Assembly: GCA_902478455.1 (NCBI GenBank)
Contig: CABSLJ010000125.1
Location: 1-7,481, forward strand
DNA: 7,481 nucleotides
Direction: 5' to 3'
From: an uncultured Oscillospiraceae bacterium
GTDB taxonomy: Bacteria > Bacillota > Clostridia > Oscillospirales > Acutalibacteraceae
A program made the position numbers and the translations under genes. Below the pieces are notes generated by a model. That model did not search any database, had not been told where the DNA came from, and worked only from the letters and a program-made list of their open reading frames with translations. Below are positions 1 through 5,569 of the stretch, piece by piece (positions within the stretch are counted from its first letter, which is position 1; each line of letters opens with the position of its first letter).

Positions 1-5
1 AATAC

Positions 6-43
6 AAAAGCCGTACTCCGCCACCTTGCGGAATACGGCTTTT
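6..43 (-). terminator. Intrinsic terminator of the lipoprotein gene
   Basis: Read on the minus strand, AAAAGCCGTATTCCGC pairs with GCGGAGTACGGCTTTT (one U-G wobble) around a 6-nt loop, giving a stem of about 16 bp ending in a T-rich tail. It begins about 8 nt after the lipoprotein stop codon. The stem is bounded by A's on one side and T's on the other, so it could also stop plus-strand transcription entering the window. Confidence 0.88.
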
Positions 44-51
44 TCTATGGT

Positions 52-1272
52 CTAGTTTGCGTGCTGCTGCGGGGAAAGGCGAATCAGGCCCTCCACCGGT
101 TTGCGCTGAATGAGCAGGAGATCGCCGTCCTGCTCCTGGATTTCAGGAGCAACCTCAACATCCTTCAGACGTTCAATCGCTTCGCAGCTTCCGGTGGACA
201 CCTCGTAAAGGCAGGGCTTGCCGTCCCGCAGGAAAAGGAGGAGATCGTCGGTCAGAAAGCGCGCCGTATGGAAGTGGATGTTGTGGTCGGCCATTTTGCC
301 GGTGATGCGTCCCGTATCCAGGTCATAAAAGACGGTGTCTGCAAAGCTGTGGGAATTGGAGAGATTGCAGGTCAGAACAGCGAGGTTTCCGCGGACAAGC
401 ACCGAGTCTATCCGGCCGACGTCCTCCGGCAGCGTGTAGACCTGCTGCTTGCCGCTGTCCAGGTCGAAGGAGAGAAAGGAGTCCCCCTGCGAGGAAGGGA
501 CGAAAATCCGGCCCTCTTCTATGACAGGGGCCTTTACAGAATACTGGCAAAACCAATCGAGCGCCAACGCCCGGCCGGTTTTCAGCGATAAACAGCCCAG
601 CCGCCAGGATTGGTCGGCGTCCATATCGCGATACACATAGACAAAAGAATCTTCTCCCAGAAAAACCGAGTAGGGCTGGGAATCCAGAGCGTAGTTCAGC
701 CGGGAGCCGTCCTCCCAATTGTAGGACTGCAGCACCGGCTCATATCCGGTGAGCCAATAAATCCCCCGTCGGTTGGAGGACGTAAAGGCGATGTAGCCGT
801 TGAACTGCGCCAGTTCGGTCAGACTGCCCTCGCCGACACGGTAGAGAATACTGCGGTTGACGTGGACGTCGCTGTCGTAGATGGCAAAATAGCAAAGACC
901 GTCTTTGTCGGGAGCGGCGGCGAAGCGGTAATCAAACAGGAAGAGCTGCTCTCCGTCCTCTCCCGTTTCCTCCCCATAGGGAAGATTGGGAAGGGTGATT
1001 TCGGTGATGCGGACCTGTTCCAAAAGAGAGGAGCCTTCCGGCTCGCCGGAGGAAAGGGACGAAGGGGATAAAACGCCTCCCGGGGCGGCTGTCTCCCCGG
1101 ACGACGCGGCTCCTCCGGGAGGAGCTTCGGACCGGCTTTCCACCGGCTGCGAACCGATTGCAGAGGAAATGCCGTCGGTCGGCTGTGAAGGCCCGGGCGT
1201 CTCTTCCGGCCCGCAGCCCGAGAGCATTCCGATCAACAGCAGGATACCCAGCAGATTCCATTTCGAGCGCAT
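52..1272 (-). CDS. Putative surface lipoprotein with beta-propeller-like body, unknown function
   Basis: A 406-residue protein I do not recognise as a named family. The start is the ATG at 1272, preceded by AGGAGGGGAG with 7 nt spacing; the frame is open about 31 codons further upstream, but that stretch lies in the leader and has no such site. Residues 1-20 form a lipoprotein signal peptide: R2/K4, a hydrophobic core, then lipobox LSGC with Cys20 as the probable lipidated residue. Residues about 21-85 are Ser/Pro/Gly/Glu-rich and probably a disordered spacer across the cell wall. From about 90 to the end, recurring beta-strand units with Asp-x-Asp-Ser/Thr-Gly turns (FDLDSGK, YDLDTGR) suggest propeller blades. 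By inference it is anchored on the outer face of the membrane, perhaps as a binding or sensing protein. It has its own promoter and terminator and so is probably monocistronic. No catalytic motif is apparent. Confidence 0.85.
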   Translation of the reverse strand: MRSKWNLLGILLLIGMLSGCGPEETPGPSQPTDGISSAIGSQPVESRSEAPPGGAASSGETAAPGGVLSPSSLSSGEPEGSSLLEQVRITEITLPNLPYGEETGEDGEQLFLFDYRFAAAPDKDGLCYFAIYDSDVHVNRSILYRVGEGSLTELAQFNGYIAFTSSNRRGIYWLTGYEPVLQSYNWEDGSRLNYALDSQPYSVFLGEDSFVYVYRDMDADQSWRLGCLSLKTGRALALDWFCQYSVKAPVIEEGRIFVPSSQGDSFLSFDLDSGKQQVYTLPEDVGRIDSVLVRGNLAVLTCNLSNSHSFADTVFYDLDTGRITGKMADHNIHFHTARFLTDDLLLFLRDGKPCLYEVSTGSCEAIERLKDVEVAPEIQEQDGDLLLIQRKPVEGLIRLSPQQHAN

Positions 1273-1336
1273 GATCTCCCCTCCTTTTCTAATCCGGCGG
1301 GGGAACTTCTCTTTCAATGACAGATGCCCGTATAAC

Positions 1337-1350
1337 AGAGATCGATCTCT
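1337..1350. promoter_or_regulatory. Perfect 14-bp palindrome at the lipoprotein transcription start
   Basis: AGAGATCGATCTCT is its own reverse complement. It sits just downstream of the predicted -10 box, covering the expected start site and first transcribed bases of the lipoprotein gene. That is where a repressor operator would lie. The protein that would bind it is unknown. Confidence 0.4.
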
Positions 1351-1356
1351 ATTCTT

Positions 1357-1384
1357 ATTGTACAATAGAAATGAAAAAAATCAA
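1357..1384 (-). promoter_or_regulatory. Sigma-A-type promoter of the lipoprotein gene
   Basis: On the minus strand, -35 TTGATT (1384-1379), a 16-nt spacer rich in T, and -10 TACAAT (1362-1357). Transcription would start near 1350, leaving a leader of about 78 nt before the ATG at 1272. The -10 box lies inside the perfect palindrome TATTGTACAATA (1356-1367). No terminator is visible between the exporter stop at 1441 and this promoter, so some read-through from the exporter is possible. Confidence 0.65.
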
Positions 1385-1440
1385 GATAATTACAGAATTT
1401 CAATCCTTTTATGATGCGCTTGTGTCTTGATCGGGCCGTA

Positions 1441-3204
1441 TTACTGCGCGCCCTGCTCGGTATAGAGCCGGTACAGGGAGCTGTAAAGACCGTTTTTCCG
1501 CAGCAGTTCCTCGTGGGAGCCCTGCTCCTCAATGCCGTTTTCGGTCAGCACCAGAATGGTGGAGGCGCCGCGGATGGTGGTCAGGCGGTGAGCGATGGTG
1601 AAGGTGGTGCGGCCTTTGGAAAGGGCCTCGAGCGATTGCTGCACCAGTCGTTCGCTTTCGTTGTCGAGCGCGGAGGTGGCCTCGTCGAGAATCAAAATGG
1701 GGGGATTCTTGAGAAAGACGCGGGCGATGCTGATGCGCTGCTTCTGCCCGCCCGAAAGCTTGACCCCGCGCTCGCCGACGTAGGTGTCGTACCCCTCGGG
1801 CAGCGCCAGGATAAATTCGTGCGCGCCCGCCTTTCGCGCCGCCGCCTCCACCTCTTCGCGGCTCGCGCCCGGCTTGCCGTAGGCGATGTTCTCGTAGACC
1901 GAGCCGGAGAAGAGGTAGACGTCCTGCTGAACAACGCCGATGTGCTCGCGCAGAGACTTCTGCGTGAAAGCTTTGATGTCCCGCCCGTCGATGAGAATGC
2001 GCCCCGAGGTGACCTCGTAAAAACGCGGGATCAGGCTGCACAGGGTGGTCTTTCCTCCGCCCGAGGGACCGACCAGGGCGATGTTGTCGCCCCGTTTTAC
2101 ATGCAGGTCGATATCGGAGAGCACCTCTCCCTGATCGTCCGAATAGCGGAAGCTGACCTTTTCAAAGCGGATGTCCCCCTCAACCCCTCCCAGAACGGCG
2201 GCGTCCGGCTCGTCTTTGATCTCGATGGGGGCGCGCATGATTTCATCGAACCGCTCAATACCGGTCATGCCGCGCTGAAACTGCTCGGTGAACTCGACGA
2301 TGCGGCGGATGGAGGTCAGCAGTGTGGTCACATACAGCAGATAGGCCATCAGGTCGGCCATGGTGATCTGTCCGTCGATCATAAAGAGCGCGCCGACGAC
2401 CACCACCGCGATGTACATGACGCCGTCAAACATCCTCACGCCGCTCTGAAAGGCGGCCATGTAGCGGTAGGCCAGCTTTTTGACGCCGAGAAAGCCGTCG
2501 TTTCCCTCGCGGAATTTTTCCCGCTCCACATCCTCGTTGGCGAAGGATTTGACCACCCGGATGCCGAGGAGGCTGTCCTCCACCTGGGCGTTGAGCTCGC
2601 CCACCTTGACGCGGGAACGCTTAAAGGCGTCCCGCATTTTGCGGTTGAAATGCAGGGAGAAGAAAAACATGGGCGGCAGCAGCGCAAAGATGATGAGGGT
2701 CAGCCAGACGTTCATGCCGCACAGGATGACGAACGAGGCGACGATTTTGATGCCGGCGATGAAGAATTCCTCGGGGCAGTGGTGGGCGAACTCGGTCACC
2801 TCAAAAAGATCGTTGGTGATGCGGGACATGATCTGGCCGATTTTGGTGTTGTCATAATAGGAAAAGGAGAGCTCCTGCAGGTGGGAGAAGAGGTCGCGGC
2901 GCATGTCGGTTTCGATGCGCGCGCCCATGCCGTGGCCGATGCTGGCCATGTAGTAATTGGCGGCGGTGTCGGCAATGCGCAGGATCAGGTAGAGCGCGCC
3001 CAGCTTCAAGACCGTGCCGACGAGCAGACCCTCCGGGTTGTTCATCCCCTCGTTGGTGATAAACCGGACGATGAGCGGAAAGACCAGCTCGCAGACGGTG
3101 GTGAAGGCGGCGCACAGCAGGTCGAGCGCCAGAATGCCGAAATAGGGTTTGAAATAGGGGAGAAAACAGGCGATCAGCCTGCCGGACCGCTTCTTTTTGT
3201 TCAT
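1441..3204 (-). CDS. ABC exporter half-transporter (membrane domain plus ATPase)
   Basis: A 587-residue type IV ABC exporter half-transporter of the MsbA/BmrA/LmrA type, which uses ATP to move lipids, drugs or peptides out across the membrane. The membrane domain has six likely spans near residues 22-46, 60-85, 144-164, 167-184, 259-276 and 282-299. The ATPase domain is complete: aromatic A-loop Y354, Walker A GPSGGGKTT (379-387, Lys385), Q-loop Q426/Q427, signature LSGGQ (483-487), Walker B ILILDE (503-508, catalytic Glu508), D-loop SALD and switch His539. Because every catalytic residue is present and no second ABC gene is adjacent, a homodimer is the simplest reading. The start at 3204 follows AAGGAGGG with 7 nt spacing. 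The frame stays open upstream, but those 53 codons lie in the structured leader. The substrate cannot be told from sequence; the AraC-type regulator gene directly upstream suggests inducible export. Confidence 0.95.
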   Translation of the reverse strand: MNKKKRSGRLIACFLPYFKPYFGILALDLLCAAFTTVCELVFPLIVRFITNEGMNNPEGLLVGTVLKLGALYLILRIADTAANYYMASIGHGMGARIETDMRRDLFSHLQELSFSYYDNTKIGQIMSRITNDLFEVTEFAHHCPEEFFIAGIKIVASFVILCGMNVWLTLIIFALLPPMFFFSLHFNRKMRDAFKRSRVKVGELNAQVEDSLLGIRVVKSFANEDVEREKFREGNDGFLGVKKLAYRYMAAFQSGVRMFDGVMYIAVVVVGALFMIDGQITMADLMAYLLYVTTLLTSIRRIVEFTEQFQRGMTGIERFDEIMRAPIEIKDEPDAAVLGGVEGDIRFEKVSFRYSDDQGEVLSDIDLHVKRGDNIALVGPSGGGKTTLCSLIPRFYEVTSGRILIDGRDIKAFTQKSLREHIGVVQQDVYLFSGSVYENIAYGKPGASREEVEAAARKAGAHEFILALPEGYDTYVGERGVKLSGGQKQRISIARVFLKNPPILILDEATSALDNESERLVQQSLEALSKGRTTFTIAHRLTTIRGASTILVLTENGIEEQGSHEELLRKNGLYSSLYRLYTEQGAQ

Positions 3205-3246
3205 GGGAATCCCTCCTTGAGAATGTCGCCGGACGCACAGACAAGC

Positions 3247-3277
3247 AAAAACCGCAACCGTATGCCCGCGGTTGCGG
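3247..3277 (-). terminator. Terminator-like stem-loop in the exporter leader
   Basis: On the minus strand, CCGCAACCG (3277-3269) pairs perfectly with CGGTTGCGG (3260-3252) around an 8-nt loop, followed at once by TTTTT (3251-3247). It has the form of an intrinsic terminator. It lies downstream of the predicted exporter promoter and about 43 nt before the exporter ATG, so it may act as an attenuator as well as ending the AraC-type transcript. Confidence 0.65.
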
Positions 3278-3282
3278 CAATC

Positions 3283-3320
3283 TGAGGGAAGCGGCGCAAA
3301 CATCCGCGCCGCTTCCCTTA
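3283..3320 (-). promoter_or_regulatory. Perfect 12-bp stem-loop near the 5' end of the exporter leader
   Basis: GGGAAGCGGCGC (plus 3286-3297) pairs perfectly with GCGCCGCTTCCC (3306-3317), and one more A-T pair closes the base. The 8-nt loop contains an ATG in frame with the exporter. No T-run follows on the minus strand, so it is not itself a normal terminator. It lies just after the predicted transcription start and before the terminator-like hairpin, consistent with a structured 5' leader. The UCCCUC at its 3' foot is complementary to the GAGGGA of the exporter ribosome binding site. Confidence 0.55.
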
Positions 3321-3333
3321 CGCTGTTGCTTTT

Positions 3334-3363
3334 ATTATAAGCGCCCGGCCGGGCGTCTGTCAA
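3334..3363 (-). promoter_or_regulatory. Perfect-consensus sigma-A promoter of the exporter with a palindrome in the spacer
   Basis: On the minus strand, -35 TTGACA (3363-3358) and -10 TATAAT (3339-3334) match the consensus at all 12 positions with an 18-nt spacer. The spacer contains the perfect 14-bp palindrome CGCCCGGCCGGGCG (3342-3355), placed where a repressor or MerR-like activator would bind. The -35 box overlaps the TGA stop of the AraC-type gene (3362-3360). Predicted start is near 3327, giving a leader of about 123 nt. Confidence 0.8.
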
Positions 3364-3791
3364 ACGCCGGTGTGCGGATTCTCCAGACGCGCACGGTAAT
3401 CACTGGGCGTTTCCTGCTCAAACGCTTTGAAGGTATGAACGAAATGCGAAACATCGTGAAAGCCCACCTGTTCGGCGATCTCGTAAATTTTGACCGTCTG
3501 ATCCCGGAGCAGCTCTTTGGCCTTTTCAATCCGGATGCCGTTGAGGATTCTGCTGAAGTTCCGCCCGGCGTGTTTGTGGAGCAGTTTGCTCAAATGCCAC
3601 TGGCTGACATAGATATGCTCGGCGACCGACGCCAGACTGATCGCCTCTGCGTAATGCGCCTCCATATACGCAAGCGCGCTTTTGACGATTCGGACACCGT
3701 TTCCGTTTTCGTCGACGTCTGCTCTGCAGGCGTCAGGGGGTTGCAAGACCGTTTTGTCCTCCATTTGATTGGTGACGATGACTTCCGACAT
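3360..3791 (-). CDS. Stand-alone AraC-family helix-turn-helix regulator
   Basis: A 143-residue transcription factor consisting almost only of the AraC/XylS DNA-binding domain. The first helix-turn-helix is near residues 53-76 (LASVAEHIYVSQWHLSKLL) and the second near 103-133 (IAEQVGFHDVSHFVHTFK, then PSDYR), the usual family pattern. Typical AraC regulators are about 250-300 residues with a sensor domain, and YesN-type response regulators carry a receiver; here the first 35 residues hold neither. The start at 3791 follows GGGAGG with suitable spacing. The frame stays open for 72 codons further upstream (to a TGA at 4010-4008) but contains no ATG, GTG or TTG. The exporter gene follows on the same strand 155 bp downstream, so regulation of that exporter is a reasonable inference, though neither ligand nor target is shown by the sequence. 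Confidence 0.9.
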   Translation of the reverse strand: MSEVIVTNQMEDKTVLQPPDACRADVDENGNGVRIVKSALAYMEAHYAEAISLASVAEHIYVSQWHLSKLLHKHAGRNFSRILNGIRIEKAKELLRDQTVKIYEIAEQVGFHDVSHFVHTFKAFEQETPSDYRARLENPHTGV

Positions 3792-4025
3792 TTTCTGATC
3801 CTCCCACTGTCTTACCTGGCGCGGCCGAAAGGCTTGCTTTGACGCGATGCGCGGTCCTTTGCCCCGGACCTCCCGCTTAGAGACGTCAAAGAATGCAGAG
3901 CCTGTTTGTGCCGCTTTTGTTTTTTCTCCCTTCCATCCAAAAACAGCCGGGCACGATTGTGGAGAATGAGAGCGCCTTGTCTGTGGGGATACCTGTGCTG
4001 CCGGTAATCAAAATTCTCATCCAAT

Positions 4026-4053
4026 GACGGGAAGCCGGAACAGACTTCCCGTC
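4026..4053. repeat. Perfect 9-bp inverted repeat (stem-loop)
   Basis: GACGGGAAG (4026-4034) and CTTCCCGTC (4045-4053) are exact reverse complements around a 10-nt loop. It would fold on a transcript from either strand. No immediate T-run follows on either side, so it is not a standard terminator. It lies in the gene-poor region upstream of the AraC-type gene and could be part of a leader or small RNA. Confidence 0.45.
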
Positions 4054-4503
4054 CGGAACGCCTTTTGCGCACTGTCTGACCGGATGGAAGAGGTTTGTTC
4101 AGGCCGCCTGGCATGTTCTGCCGCGCGGCGATGATATTCACCACCAAACGATGCGCCGGCGTTTAGCAGACGGCATCCGCGCAGAGACGTTCAGGGAGGC
4201 GGGAAACGGACCAATTCGGCCAACAGATTTGGAAAACCCGGCCTGCTTTCATCCGCTGCGGATGTTCCGGGAAAGGCGAGCTTGGGACTTTAGATGAAAG
4301 GGGCTGCTTGCGCGCCGTCGACGCAGCAGGCCCGGCCTGTGAGAACGGAGCGACCGTTTTATCCCAGTTCCCAGAGGATATAAACCCACCGCGGTGAAAC
4401 AAACACTTGCTTGCGGAAGAAAATGCCGGACCAACCCCGACGCTGATGCATAAAAATCCAGCTTTATACCGATTTGGGAGTGAACATAAAACATGTTGTG
4501 CCA

Positions 4504-4532
4504 ATTGTAGCACAGAATCGAACGTCATACAA
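4504..4532 (-). promoter_or_regulatory. Candidate minus-strand extended -10 promoter
   Basis: On the minus strand, TGCTACAAT (4512-4504) matches an extended -10 element (TGn before TACAAT), with a weak -35 TTGTAT (4532-4527) at 17-nt spacing. Transcription would start near 4497 and run toward the AraC-type gene, giving an unusually long leader of about 700 nt, or producing a separate RNA. The match is good at -10 and poor at -35. Confidence 0.35.
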
Positions 4533-4563
4533 GACTATAAAACGGCGAAATACACGAAAAAGC

Positions 4564-4577
4564 GCCGATATATCGGC
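4564..4577. promoter_or_regulatory. Perfect 14-bp palindrome between divergent promoters
   Basis: GCCGATATATCGGC is its own reverse complement. It lies between the minus-strand promoter candidate at 4504-4532 and the signal peptidase promoter at 4675-4703, in a relatively A+T-rich stretch. The position fits a binding site for a dimeric regulator, but no binding protein is known. Confidence 0.3.
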
Positions 4578-4674
4578 TTGAGTTCTATGCTAAGAGCAAA
4601 AAAAATTCAGTATGCAACTGAAGACGTCGCCCGGACGCCGCGCCGGCCCGACGGGCCGTGCCGAACGTCATCGC

Positions 4675-4703
4675 TTGAACTGCGCTCGTGGAATGTGTAT
4701 AAT
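4675..4703 (+). promoter_or_regulatory. Sigma-A promoter of the signal peptidase gene
   Basis: -35 TTGAAC (4675-4680), 17-nt spacer, -10 TATAAT (4698-4703). Transcription should start near 4710, leaving about 108 nt of leader. Just downstream, GCTCCGT (4718-4724) and ACGGAGC (4742-4748) form a 7-bp stem-loop in that leader. Confidence 0.75.
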
Positions 4704-4779
4704 ATGCCCGGGAGAAGGCTCCGTTTCGGCCGCGTCGTAACACGGAGCGGACGGATTGCGGCCTTTGTCCTCCCAAGAA

Positions 4780-4818
4780 ATGATGCGATCGTACACAAGA
4801 GAGGCGAAGCCGATTTGA
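4780..4818 (+). promoter_or_regulatory. Possible 12-codon upstream ORF overlapping the signal peptidase start
   Basis: ATGATG at 4780 opens a short frame, MMRSYTREAKPI, whose TGA (4816-4818) overlaps the signal peptidase ATG as TGATG. That is the classic arrangement for translational coupling. No good ribosome binding site precedes 4780, so translation of this frame is uncertain. Confidence 0.22.
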
Positions 4819-5375
4819 TGAACCGACCGGTGACCAAAAGAAGCTGGAAAAAAGAGCTCCTGGGCTGGGGCCGCACGCTGCTGATCGGCGTGGCGCTCGC
4901 TTTTGTTCTCAACCATTACATTGTGGCCAACGCGACCGTACCCACCGGCTCGATGGAGAACACCATCCGTCCGAACGACCGCATTCTGGCCGACCGTCTC
5001 GCCTATCTGAGCAGCGGTCCGCTGCGCGGGGACATCGTCATTTTTCAGCCGCCGGACGATCCGGAAGGCGTTCCCTATGTCAAACGGGTCATCGGTCTGC
5101 CGGGAGAGGTAATCGAAGGCCGTGCCGGGCTGGTTTACGTCGATGGAACGCCCCTGAACGAGCCTTACGTCAAGGAGCCGCTGCGGTTCGACTTCGGCCC
5201 CTACACCGTCCCGGAGGATTGCTATTTCATGCTGGGGGACAACCGGAACGATTCCCTCGATTCTCGTTACTGGAATCAAAAATTCGTCCTCCGGGGCGAT
5301 ATTTACGGCCGGGTGGTCCTGCGGTATTACCCCGATTTCTGCATCTATGACCGCTATGATCCCCTGCAAAGCTGA
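4818..5375 (+). CDS. lepB: Type I signal peptidase
   Basis: A 185-residue membrane serine protease of family S26 that cleaves signal peptides from exported proteins on the outer face of the cytoplasmic membrane. A short basic N-terminus (K7, R8, K11, K12) precedes one membrane span at about residues 15-36. The catalytic Ser45 lies in PTGSMENT and the catalytic Lys89 in YVKRVIGLPGE; the family box GDNRNDSLDSR follows at 140-150. Length is typical of Gram-positive SipS-like enzymes, and there is no large insertion as in E. coli LepB. The frame is open some 137 codons further upstream, but the promoter TATAAT lies inside that stretch and the family normally starts just before the membrane span. 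GAGAGG (4799-4804) is 13 nt from the ATG and 10 nt from an in-frame TTG at 4815, so that TTG is an alternative start. It appears monocistronic. The symbol sipS would fit equally well. Confidence 0.95.
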   Translation: MNRPVTKRSWKKELLGWGRTLLIGVALAFVLNHYIVANATVPTGSMENTIRPNDRILADRLAYLSSGPLRGDIVIFQPPDDPEGVPYVKRVIGLPGEVIEGRAGLVYVDGTPLNEPYVKEPLRFDFGPYTVPEDCYFMLGDNRNDSLDSRYWNQKFVLRGDIYGRVVLRYYPDFCIYDRYDPLQS

Positions 5376-5451
5376 GCGGTTGCGCCTCCTCACGGGGGGC
5401 GCCTGGGACACAGGCTTCGGACGATGCTGCGGCGCTTGTCAAACAAAGAAG

Positions 5452-5533
5452 CAGGGGCGGACGCCTCCGGCGGCGCGCACAACAGAGGGAAACCCCTGTG
5501 TGTTGCGGCCGGATGGAAGCGTCCGCCCCTTTT
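5452..5533 (+). terminator. Large branched terminator between convergent genes
   Basis: GGGGCGGACGC (5454-5464) pairs perfectly with GCGTCCGCCCC (5519-5529), an 11-bp G+C-rich stem followed by TTTT (5530-5533). The 54-nt interior folds further: CCGGC (5467-5471) with the GGCCGG region near 5507-5512, and ACAG-A-GGG with CCCCTGT at about 5483-5498. It lies about 80 nt after the signal peptidase stop and 37 nt before the convergent reductase stop, so it probably serves the plus strand and may also serve the minus strand. Confidence 0.7.
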
Positions 5534-5569
5534 GTGTGATGGTATTCCGGTTTTAGCCTGCAGGGGGGC

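Larger units (their letters stand above)
3792..4817. other. 1-kb region without a convincing gene, between divergent transcription units
   Basis: This stretch separates the minus-strand AraC-type gene from the plus-strand signal peptidase gene. Short open frames occur on both strands, but none has a good ribosome binding site or a recognisable translation. What I can support is promoter candidates in both directions near 4504-4532 and 4675-4703, several stem-loops and palindromes, and a more A+T-rich stretch at about 4440-4620. No motifs of tRNA, tmRNA, RNase P RNA or a known riboswitch were recognised by eye. It may hold a long leader for the AraC-type gene, a small RNA, or decayed sequence. 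Confidence 0.6.

Noticed and set aside
61..1071. Plus-strand open frames opposite the lipoprotein gene
   Set aside because: They are antisense to a gene with signal peptide, lipobox, ribosome binding site, promoter and terminator, and have no such support themselves.
1273..1365. 31-codon upstream extension of the lipoprotein
   Set aside because: The extension has no ribosome binding site, includes the leader and operator-like palindrome, and would bury the signal peptide; the ATG at 1272 has an ideal ribosome binding site.
1411..3285. 624-codon plus-strand open frame opposite the ABC exporter
   Set aside because: It is antisense to a complete exporter with all ABC motifs. Its translation is rich in Asp/Gly/His/Val as expected of the mirror frame of a G+C-rich gene, and it has no recognisable domain.
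4237..4339. 9-bp direct repeat CCCGGCCTG at 4237-4245 and 4331-4339
   Set aside because: It is short and G+C-rich, and is expected by chance in DNA of this composition.
4515..4523. GTTCGATTC on the minus strand, resembling a tRNA T-loop
   Set aside because: The flanking bases do not form a T-stem, and no acceptor or anticodon arm is found around it.
3812..4528. Two short minus-strand frames (111 and 121 codons) in the gene-poor region
   Set aside because: They share one frame separated by a stop at 4163-4165, lack convincing ribosome binding sites, and their translations show no domain or fold signature.
4407..4817. Upstream extension of the signal peptidase frame
   Set aside because: It would add about 137 residues before the membrane span, unlike the family, and contains the promoter -35 and -10 boxes.
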